Source: Simmondsia chinensis (lineage: Eukaryota > Streptophyta > Magnoliopsida > Caryophyllales > Simmondsiaceae). From it: a stretch of DNA of 64,000 bases. The notes under the pieces are model-generated. The model saw only the letters and a list, made by a program, of their open reading frames with translations. It did no database searches and was not told the origin of the DNA. Shown one piece after another: positions 44,148-56,200 of this stretch (within the stretch, counting starts at the first letter, position 1; each line of letters opens with the position of its first letter). The stretch covers positions 7,075,320 to 7,139,319 of the forward strand of contig JAGTTD010000007.1 in NCBI GenBank assembly GCA_018398585.1. The letters run 5' to 3'. A program made the translations under genes and the position numbers.

Positions 44148-47100
44148 TATTTTTTTTTATTTTTTTATTTTTTGCTTTTTTTTAGGGTTTATAACTTATG
44201 TTTTTCCATCAATTGGATATATATTTAAGAAAATAAATAATTTTTAAGTAACGCATCCCCAAGGTATCATATCCTAATTTTTTTAAAAAATTACGTGTCG
44301 GCATATCGGTATCGTATAGTATCCGTATCCGTCCTTCCTAGGTTAGTAATTCTCCCCAAAAATTATCACAACTATTTGACATAAAAAAACCAATGCTAAC
44401 ACACAATTGTTGAAAGGAAAAAAAGAAATGTACCTTCATATTTTACTCCTGGTGCAAGTAGTCGATGGTAATCCGCAAAGCGTTCACCAGCTTTGACCTG
44501 TTCATTTACAAATAAAAGCATCACGACAAAACACACTTGAAGATCAAAAACAACCAAACACGTGTCAAAAATACGCACAACTTATGGTACGTCTGGATAT
44601 GCTCTAGTTGCTAACAGTTACCGGCTTTGCAAATGGTGTGTATCAACTTGTGGCAACTGCATTGAGTTTTCTACAGAACAAAAGTTGCTTTTGAACTTTA
44701 TGCTTTGCAAAAATTAAATAAGAATCCACATAATTATTAATTTTAATAACCTCTTTATATCTTTTAATATGTAATTAATAAGCATGTTTAACAAAAGAAA
44801 TACATTACATATTCATGGAGGCAATTGGAAGTATCACATTGCACAGAGGCCAACCGCTTAACAGCCAGCTCAAAAACATTATCTGTTGACCATTATTTGA
44901 TTCTGTGGCATATGCGTGACGTAAATTCTCATGCCTAGGCCCTAGATTCCATAACAATTTCTCTTTGAGCTCTACGCAATCATTGAGACTGAAAAAGATC
45001 TAGAGCAACTGAAAGAAAAGTCAACAATGATCTTTTCTTTCAGTAAGCAGAGTCAAGGTGAGGTCTAACGACAAGCAGTGACTTCCTAGACAAGAGGAAC
45101 CAAGTGACTATATCATTTTCTGACAATGTCATACTCACTTGTAAACTAATTATTTTCTATGACACAACAACAACAAAAAATAACCCAGTTCCACAAAGGC
45201 TCCCGCCAATGCAGGGTCCAGGGGGTGGGATGTACGCAGTCTTACCCTTTCAGGGTGCTACCTTAAGGCTATGTCCGAGGGCCCCTTCTATTATATAATT
45301 ATTTTCTATGATGTGAACCTTAAATAAATGCCCATCAAATTGCATAGTGGTGCCAATGTTGAAGTGATTTCTTAGTAAGAGAGGCTAGTAAGATAGAAGC
45401 CTAGCAAAATAGGTCAAATCACTGCGTGTTAAAGCAGCCCCACACATTTACCACTAAGACCAGCCCAAAGTAACAGCCACTTAAGTTTGCTCGGAAAGAT
45501 GGAGTAGTCAACAACATAAATTTTGATGTTCATTACAACAACAACAACAAACCCAGTGCCTGAAAGGGCTCCCGTAACAGCAGGGTCTGGGGAGGGTAGA
45601 TGTACGCAGCCTTCCCCCTTCAGGGGACTACCCTGAAAAGAGGCTGTTTCCGAGGACCCCCAACCTGAGATATTGGTCCGCCACCAAGAGCATGTGACCT
45701 GTCATAAACACTCAAAATGCTCCACAAAGGTCACATATCCGCAGTTTCTGGTCAATTATGCGAACAGTATCTAATTGATGTTCATAAACACTCACAAATT
45801 TATGACCTGTCATAAACACTCATAAATTTTGATGTTCATTATAAGCATTTAATTGATTGAATTGAGCCTCAGTAATACACTGATCATAAAGAAAAATTGC
45901 TTTGATTAGGTCTTATTATATCTCAATAAACTCCATCATGATACCATGGTAAAATCAGAATAAGAAATCAAACACAATCTCAGAAGAAACAGTCAAAACT
46001 TTTGAGCATTGGAGAACAAACCGTTTGATTTATTCCTTTAATCATTATGGAAGCAGGCAATGGCTTCCCACTGTCTGATGACAAAATTCTTCCATGAACG
46101 CCAGTCTGTAAAATAACAAAAATTGCATGATGAACTCCAAAATGTAAATATCAAAAAGAAAAACGAATGACATTCATATACTAGATATGCTCGAGAGAAG
46201 TACTCATAATTCATTAAAACAACCATCTTGAAGCATTTCACAAGGCGAATATGTTGGATAGTCATTAATTTAAACATTGTTATTCTGTCCTGAAACCAAG
46301 GTTAGAAGGAGAAGTTGGTACAGATGCCCAATAATATTGTCTGCATACATGCAAGTTTGTGATACAATCTAGATCTTTGTTCTGTTGTCAAGAAACCAAC
46401 TACTTAGGTCCTCTCGGAAACCCACTAACTCTCATGATACCTCATTCATTTGATTGAGTTGCCAACTGCAGCTACTGCTCGAGGAAACCCCGCTTGCTTG
46501 GCACGGTGTTTTTGGAAGAAAAGATAAGGAGGATGCAGCCAATCACACCCCATCCTCAACATTTTGGAATATCTCGTGAGAGAGAAACAAGAAGCTATTC
46601 AAGAGGGAATAGACCCCATTTCAAGAAACAAAATGCAACAGCTCCAGATTTTACAATATTGGGAAGTATAGGATATTTCTTAGCATCGATGGTATGGTTA
46701 AATAAGACTTCTTAGTATAGATGTACATCATTTTCGAGAAAAAATGAATCATAATTGTGACAAAGAGAAAAATATAGAGCCGCACTTTTGTAGATGAACA
46801 TCAAAGTGAAGAGTCCATGTTCTTTCCACAAAAAATAGGCTCATAAGTCAACAATCCAATGTCAATCAAGCATTCACATGGTAGTATCATGGCATTTACT
46901 CTATATGTTTGTTTATGCACTCACAACAGTTCTTTTACCAAAATGTCAGTCCTCGAGAGGGAAAGAATAGAAACTTTCATGAGATGTCGGTGAAAAAGTT
47001 TCATCTCCAACTATAGCATGTCTAGCTGACCGTAGGTGATTAGGGCCCAGATTAATGCTTATCAGTCTGAGACGTGCAGGAAATTGACTGAGAGCCTTCC

Positions 47101-47213
47101 TGATTAACAGTAATCCAGTCAACATGACAATGCTATACTGGTAAAGAAAAATTTTCCACTAAAAGTGGGACACCTTTTTTTGTCCAAAGCTGGCATTTTG
47201 GGTAAACCCGCCG

Positions 47214-47246
<33 letters not shown>

Positions 47247-50200
47247 TCTCTCTCTCTCTCTTCCGCAGCATGCGGATACAAGAATATATGGGCCCATGTC
47301 CTAGAGCAAATTATGTGCAGTATGCTTGGGAATACTAACCTAAACAACGTGCGAAGGACAATCGAACAGAAGAAAGAACAAACAATTCCAGGACAATCAA
47401 CTCCACAAACAATAAGGAGTGCAAATTACTTATAAAAAAAAAAAAAAGAATATAGAACAATAGTGCTTCTATATACCTTCACAACAGTTGCTACCAGATT
47501 CAACATACTCAATTTGTTATACTCCCAAAGAGTTGGAAGCTGCAAATACAATATTCAAGGAGACACTAATTAGAAAGCTTATCATCAAAGGAAACTTCTC
47601 CTCGAAAAACTAAAAAATAACAGAAAGATGATGGCATCATTTCCCAAAAAGAAAATGTGAAATCCTGCTGTATGTGTAAATCTTTTTATGAATATGTTAG
47701 TTCTAACCCTCAACAAATGGTGTTTTCTCTTCTGAATTTTATTTGTGAGAGCAAGTTGATAGAATAGCTCAGATAGCTAAACTTAGTGGGGACTGTTCTC
47801 AATGAGACAAGGACACTAGAGCTGTTAGATGGATGCAAAGTTAGGAAGAGCGCTGCTATTGACAGCCCTCAACCCATGTTTTAAGTTGCGCTCATTGTCA
47901 TGTTCAGTTGCCTCACGGTGTGGAATATGTGAGGCTTTGTGGAAATAAAGCAATGGATCATGGTTGTCAAGGGGAATTTTAGCATAATAGCGAAGCTAAT
48001 TTCCAATACATAATGTTCAGTTTAATAACAAGAACTATTAGATTCGCAACCATTGCTTGGACTTCATACGGAGAGAGAAATAGCTGCAGTAACGGACAGA
48101 TAAGAAATGTTATTGAAGGCCAATGAGGACTCCACCAGCAGAGCATAAACAACCTTGCATGTGTCTGTTTGCATGGGAGGCCGGAGAAATAAACCATTTC
48201 TCAAACAGCTTCCCAGACATTATTGTTACGTCAAGCCTTCGTAAATAACCTTCTTTTCTTAAGAAATCCGTGCACTGTGTGTACATGTTCTTTGGTGAAC
48301 TTTAGCAGTGCTCAGCAACAACCCCAACAAATTACAGACTAACTCCTTTAATCACAGGGCAGACATCTATTATGAAATAACCGACTGTACCATACATGAA
48401 GAAAAATACAAAGCAAGGACTGATACAGTTATGTTGTCCTCTCATCTAATGTCACTTTTTGAGCCTAGCAGACAGTAGAATTGACAAACTTTGCCATCGA
48501 AGGTACCACACAAAAATGCATGACATGATAGCATCAAGTATAAGTGGATTTTCTCCAAGATGATATACAAGCACTTAGCTACATGAAGTCAGCAACATTA
48601 CCAGAAAGTACCAATGGCATAGCAGTATGTCATTATAAGCATATCCATATAAGCTATTGAATAATCATGAATCTACAAATAGTTCCATGTTTCTGAGGGA
48701 AACAAGAACGGATTCAAGAAGAATCACACAGAATGATCTTTTGAGAAACAGAACATGCTGGACCGAGCTCTTCTCATAAAGGTAAGAGAAGAATATTTGA
48801 GACCTCACCTCGCTAGCATTAGGCCACTTCTTGTCACTGATCTCCAAGGTTAATTCAAAACAGCCATGATTTATGTAGTTCCAGTCCTGCATACCTCCAT
48901 ATATTGGATACCTTCAACAAGGATTAGTCAGTCAAAGGGACAATCAAAGAATGCAAAACATAGATGGCTAATGCAAGGATACATCATCCGGTTGAAGAAA
49001 AAAATCAGACTGATAGCTTACCAAGCTGCTCCATTAGTTATTCCTCCGGGAAACTCCTTGCTCAGAGACATATTATAGTGAGAACGACTATATACACTAG
49101 CTAAAAACCGGAATGTCTCATCGTCAGGACACGCGTAATAGTCCCTCCTGGATTAAAATTGCATGTGAAAGGTATTAAACAACCTTATAAAAAGCACAAA
49201 GAGTACGAATGAGAGTCACCAAGTACTGTCTGAACCCTGGACATAGAATATTGGTGACATCATGAAGCGCTCTGACCATGCAGCACACAGTTGCTGCACA
49301 ATTATCATAAATATTTTACCAGTATTACAATGTTCGATAGTGCTAAATGCTGAGCGCGAAGAGCAATCAGCTCAGTTTCTTTCTTTCTCACATCATAAAG
49401 GTCAAGTCAGTGACATTCACAGCACGCATAACAGGTTTCCAGCCCTCAATAGCAATAATGTCAACCCACAAAGACCTGCTCAGACCAAACATTTTGTAGT
49501 CCCAGAGGCTAAATTATCCTACATATCCAACCAGAACACTGTAGCTAAATCTCAAGAAGAACCTCACAAAATGAGGCAATTACGCATTTATCATGCAAGA
49601 CATGCAAATGCCAATGCTTCTACCTTAAAATTATCACATGAGTATCCATGTAAAGAGATGCAGTGCTTTCGAGTAGTGATATCAGCCACTACACAAAAAA
49701 AAAAAAGAGCATAAAATATTTACCTCTTATCCTGAGTACCATCCCATGGATAATTTGCAACCAGCGCACCCTAAAAAAATAGAAACGAGCAATAGTACAG
49801 CTAGATTTGGTAAGTAAACCGCCAAAGTTCAGTTCTACAAAGTTAGTCAGAAGCTGTGAATACATTATCATGGAATCAAACGAGGGTTGTTTCAACACAA
49901 ATTTCGAGCTACTTGTAAATCCAATTAGAGCCGTTGCCAAAACGGCCCAAAAGTAAAAAAACATTACTCAAAATGGCCCATTTCAAAAAACATTTACCCA
50001 AATGTCCTCCACGTCAGCAAATTTTAAAATTTTAATTTTTTTTTTTGGGGTATCTCCTTCCCTGTGATAATAATTTTAAATATAATAATTTATGTTAAAT
50101 GTTATGTAAACAAACAACTATTATTAGACAACTGTAACAATGTGTAAATTAAAAAATCATGCATAGATAATATTATTTAATATTTAACAAATAACTTAAT

Positions 50201-53200
50201 TCAAATTTTTTTATTATAAATTACATATATAATTTAACTAAAACATATATTATAAAGCTAAATATAACATGATAATAAAAATATAATTAATATATTTAAT
50301 TTAATTAATAATTAATAATTTATTAAAAAATTTAATTAAAAAAGGTTTAAAGTGTCAGGTATCAAAAAAAAAATTTTAATTTTAAAATTTGCTGACATGG
50401 AGGCCATTTGGGAAAATATTTTTTGAAATGGGCCATTTTGAGTGATTTTTTTTTTTTTTTTTATTATGGGCCATTTTGCGCAACGGCTCATCTGATCAAC
50501 CGTTACCCAACAGTATTTTTGCAACAACCTATATAGCACAAATATTGTATTTTATTTATTAAAACATATTTATGGATGTATTCACATGTTAAAAGCATTC
50601 AAATTTTTGGAGACAAAGGCTTAAAAGCAAACTTAGATTCGACAAATTGTAGGAGGATAATGAAGAAAAGAATTTCAATTGCTCATTTTCAGGGTGATAC
50701 AATGGACATGAATTATGCACAGTAACTTGTGTTATGAATACAATGTTAACAGCTATAGCAGAAGTGACATGTTTCACCTTATGCTTAGTGCTACATGATA
50801 ATGAGAAACAGATACACCTCATGCTATAGGGGGGAAAAGAAAGATTGACCATAACTCTAAGAGTATTTCTATGAAGCAAGAGTTTCAAGCAACCATTGGG
50901 ACGACCTTCAACTCTTATTCAAAAACCTTATTTTCAGATTCAGAGCTGTAAAGATCGATTTAAATTTAATATTTAACAATTTCAAGAGCCACTGATCATA
51001 TTCCTTGGTCACTCAATTACTTGTAGACTCATGACTGCTATGCCTGATGCTATAACGTCAAAACAGGAACATAAATGCACAAATCCAAAAGCAATGCTTA
51101 CTGAACATTCTGCAACTGGGAGCCAAAGTTAACATACGTGTATAGCATGCACAAGATTGGAAGGACAACAGAAAGGAGCAAGGCACTACCCCGTGCAAAC
51201 TGGCAGATCCTGTAAATGGTATCCTTCGCAACCAACGCATTATTGCTTTTGTCTCAGGCTGCCTTCCTTCCTCGTCATCATTTACAGCAAAGAACTACAT
51301 CGTTACATGTCATCACAGTTTTTACCATCAGTTGCCAGGGAATAAAAGGTCAAACCAATATAAAGACAAACGCAAACACATGAAGTTTTCACCTCTCTTT
51401 TGTCTTCAAAATTTCAATGGTTTTCCTCTAATATTGGCATGGAATAAAACAATAGAAGCTCTAACCAAAGCCTAATGATTCATAAATGTGACCATTTCCA
51501 AGGAAAAACCATTATCCTGATACTCAATAAAAATATTTTTCACTATCCAAAGGCATGACAGATTGCTCGCTGCTGCTCAGACAATTTAACCTTTCTTCAA
51601 GCTATTAAACACAATAGGAGGGTTTACAAATTGCTTTTGATTGACTACAAACATAAATGAGACTTAGCATCAAAGGTGATGACTCATTTCAGCCTTTTTC
51701 CTTCTATGGCAATGCTATCAGTTGGAGTTGGAGGAGAGCGTCTTACGCATGAGAACTTAATCCTTTTTGGTATTTAACACAGATGCAAGCAATATTTTAA
51801 GGGTAAGAGAGGTTGGGGAATTCAAATCAAGGATCTCTTGTTCCAGTAGTTTTCACTACAATACCAAGGCCTCAATAATAGCCACAAATGCAAACAAGCC
51901 ACTTCATAAGCAGGTGCCTTTGATAAGAAATCAAATTATGCAATAGATTTTAAGCTAGCTGTTACACAATTGACAATAATATTTATGCACTTCTATATTG
52001 ATCCTCATAATGCACGTATTAAAACAAATCTATAAGCATATAACATTAAAAACTATTAAAATGGTATTAAAATTGGTGAACGGCTATTCATTCAAACTTT
52101 TGCAAAAAATAAAACTTAAAAGCAATATATTTTCCCTTAGAAAATCCAAACTAATTGTCATAAATCATTAACATAAAGGAAGGAACATACCCAGTGCCTC
52201 AAGGGCTCCCGCCTACGCAGGGTCTTGAGGGGGCGGATGTATGCAGCCTTCCCCCTTTAGGGTGTTAACCTGAAGCGAGGTTGTTTCCCAGTACCCCCAA
52301 CCTGAGGGTGAGGACTTCTCAGGAGGTCCCCCATCCTAGTACTACTCTCGCCCAAGCACGCTTAACTTCGGAGTTCTAATGGGATCCGGTGACGGCGTAT
52401 TGGTGCCCTCTTTGGTGTCATAAACCATTAACATGAAACCCCATATTTGAGATACCACAATCGCAACCGCAACAGCAACTTTAATGCAATCTGTGATCGG
52501 ATCCTGGAGCCTGAGGACAACCCACTTTCTCCATATACTAAATACATCATCTTTTGAAGTATTTCTAGATCGTTTGCTTGCAGCAGATGGCTTCGTAACC
52601 TTTCACACACCCCCGGCCCCATGAAAATTAACAAAATATAGAAAAAATGAAATGAGAATATACATGGAAAAAAAATAAGCAAACTGAAAGGGCTCATACC
52701 ACTTGCCCACAGTAATTTAAGGGGGAGAGGGAATGAAGTTTCCCTAGAAAATAACAAGCTCAGATGGTGAGGTAAGGGCAGCTTAAACTTCACGGTCCAT
52801 GAATTTACAATCTTAGCATTACAAATCCTGTATATTTTCATTCATAACGGCGAATGGAATATGAAGAAGATCCAAGAGGTTCTCCCCGAGCATACTCATA
52901 CCAAAGTTTTAGGGATCCCCCTCCCTAAGAATGAAATTGCTGCTAAAAGATTGGGGCTTTACTGGATCGAGTGAAAGTGTTAAATATGCTACTTGGCTCA
53001 CCCATAATCTAGATTGGTCTCAGAAGAACTCTTGGGAGTTTTAATGGATTTGGAATGTTCATCCAAAGGTTAAAATCTTTTTGTGGTGGTCCCTAAATGT
53101 TAGCCTTGCTAGTGGTGAGCAGCTTAGACAGCGGGTATTCACCAGGACGCTATCTATGCCAAATGCAAGGTGGCTCAGGAGACCCTTATTCATGTTCTAT

Positions 53201-56200
53201 TTGCTTGTCCTCGTTCTATTCTTATTCGGAAAGTGACAAGAATATGAACTACTTGAGGATAATTTCAGAATGTCGAGATTTGGTGAGCGAGACTCGTAAG
53301 CGCCAGACAGTGAAAGGAAGGAAAGGTGAGGAAGAGCTCATTCATTTCGTTATCCCTTGTTGGCAAATTTGGAAAGCGAAGAATAATGTTCAATTTCGAG
53401 GGAATTGAACTGTTCATCATAAACTTGTTATCTTTGTTAAGCGGATGCTAATGAAGTGGTCATGTCGTAATTTAGTGGATGAGGTTTTTGAGAAGAAAGA
53501 GGAGACCAGGAAGGGTAAGACAAGAAGAGACAGAAGGATCCCTTGGCCCCTCCTCCTGAGGGGTATTTTAAAGTCAGTTTCGATGGATGGAAACGTGAGG
53601 CATCAGCCTCGGCAAATTTCATTATCTGGGATCAAAAAGGAAACATGGTTCTGGCTGATTCTAGAAATTTGGGTAATGCCCCTGCTGCTAGAGATGCTCT
53701 TTTCTATGCAACAAGGATGGGCAATAACAAAATTATTTTAGAAGGATATAATGAGGTGGTGATTAAGGCTTTGCTTGACAAGTATTCTTGTCCCGCCAAC
53801 ATTCTCACTGTTATCGAGGACATCCATCCGTTGTTTCGTCACTTTTCACATGGCACCATCAGGCACTGTTTTAGGGAGGCAAATAGAACAACGAACTAGT
53901 TGGCGAATGTTGGTCATGCGGACTCTAATGTTTCATTGTGGGATTCTCCTCCACATAGAGCTCTGATTCTCCTTATTCGTTCTAATGCCTTCACTATCCC
54001 TTAGGTTTGGAGGCATCCCTTAAGGTCTCTATATCTTTACCATCATTAAAAAAAGTTACAAATCCTGTAAATTTTGATCCAAAGACCAATAACTATGAAA
54101 TTATTTTTTCAATGTCTGTACAATATTGCGTTGTTGAATAACTATAAAGTGCATAACCACAATCCTCTCTCCAGCTTAAAATACCGGATCTTAGATCCAT
54201 TTGTGCCATCCAGTGCTTGCGAACTCATGGCCAATATCATCCCTTGCATTTAATATTGAAAACCCCTTTAAGTAGAAAAAGCACAGTACTTGTAGCACGT
54301 ACTCCCTAACACCAGGTTATACAAAGACCAAACAAAAATGCCTCTACATGCATAATCCAAAACGAAAATGGCAATGGAAAAAGTTGTCCGGTGAAATAAA
54401 CACCTCGAAGACAAAGCATAGGAAGGCTAGTGACTACCTAAATCCCCTCATGGTCACCTTTTCTGCGAATGTCTTGAATGATGTCACAATACTAACCAGT
54501 GAAGCATTAGTCTATCAAACAACCAGGGCATAATGCAACTATCAAGTTTCCTTTCAAATTATACATCCCGTCAGGCAACCACAGCGTAGCTATCAAACAC
54601 CTCATTCATGATGGCCCACCCCTTGCTCATGCCCTCACTATTCCAGCCATTATTCCCATTAGACAACATGCCTAGCCTCACCAAGGCACAAAGCATAGAT
54701 TTGCCAACCAAACAAAGATTCTTATGAAGTGCATTGATAGTTATGTAACAAGTTTCAAGCTAGCTGATTCGCCAACAGCTGCTCATCTGAAAGAACCCCC
54801 AGAGGCAAATCTATCGTGTTCTATTATTATAAAATCCAATGAATATGTGTACATGTATAAAGTAAAAAAGAAGCATTAAATTGTTAACCTTATCGAGTCA
54901 AACTTCTGAAGATACACAACTTAATAATTTATATTCCTTACAAAACCAAGTGCATCTGCCATGACCTATCATGTCCACAACACCATAACCACACATCTGC
55001 AAACGCTCAATGACTGCATTTCAATTCTATATTGCTCCATATACTACAAGTCATGAGAGGACTTACAAGATAGAATTGCTGAAGAGATTAATCTAATCAT
55101 TTCCGGGGAGTGCTTTCTATTTTAGAAAGTTAATAGTCATTTCAAAATTGTTTGGAGTAATGAGTGGCAAAACATCTTTGGAATGTCTGAAGTGTGTTCC
55201 ACTTCTTCAGCAAAAAAAAAAAAAAAAGAAGCTTGGTTGATTTGTTTTGGTTTCGAAAGGATTAGCAAGCAGTACAGGCTCAAATCTCTTTCTACATAAC
55301 CTCCCCTCCCATAAGACAGAAAGAAAAATAAGGAAAAAAAACATCCGCTAATAATCAATGACAAAAAGGTAGATATTTTGATGGGTGATATTCCAAAATG
55401 GCACGTTTGGTAATTTTTATTCCTGAAATAGCACGCAAATATTAGAAATTACCAAAACAACAGGTAAAAGTTTAAAATTACCAAAATAATACGCCAAGTC
55501 AGCAGCACACATGGCAAAATGGACACATATGCAAGGGCAAAACGGTCATTTTACTTAAGTGGAAATTAAAAAAAAAAAAAAAAGAAAGAAAAATATTAGA
55601 CAAGACAAGACTTACATCACATCGCATTTTTTTTTCTTTATTTTTTATTTCCAATTAAGTAAAATGACCGTTTTGTCTTGCATATGTGTCCATTTTGCCA
55701 TGTGTGCTACTGACAGGGCGTGCTATTTTGGTAATTTTGAATTTTTGCCTGTTGTTTTTCACGTGCTATTTTGGAAATAAAAATTATCAAATGTGTTATT
55801 TTGGAAAATCACCCTATTTTGATGCAAGATAAATAAACTATAGGGAATAATTCTATATTTTCCTTTTTGGTTGTAGGGGCTAAATTTTGAAAGTTCACAT
55901 ACATTCAAATCATCCACTTTATTCAATATTTTGTCCCCAAACAACCATAGAAGTTAAACTAGATGACGACCATAAGTACACAAAACAGAGAAAATGCCAC
56001 TTACGATACCTGATCCGGAAAATCTCGATTTAAATCAACATTGTTTGCATTGCCTCGCTTCTTAAGGGCAAATCCATCAGGATTCATTGATGGAAGTATA
56101 TGAAGGTGAACATTTTCCACAATCAATGTTGCCTGTGCTCACCAAAACATGACAACAAGAATTGTCAGAAAGATATTCCCAATATCCATGCAAGTCAAAG

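Larger units (their letters stand above)
43157..44341. mobile_element. Non-autonomous DNA element with GATACG repeats, intron 13
   Basis: The left part is rich in CCGATACGTG/CCAACAC words (43165-43340) and the right part in CGGTATCGTATAGTATCCG (44290-44335). Direct flanks GTTAGTAACT (43147-43156) and GTTAGTAATT (44342-44351) suggest a 9-10-bp duplication. The interior holds the MITE at 43353-43713 and an (AT)n run near 44107-44143. Superfamily is unproven; duplication length suggests MULE. Confidence 0.5.

Noticed and set aside
52310..52408. Functional 5S rRNA gene
   Set aside because: The 5' end is altered, the C box has a change, and the sequence runs straight into a SINE body within one target duplication; it is a SINE head, not an rDNA unit.
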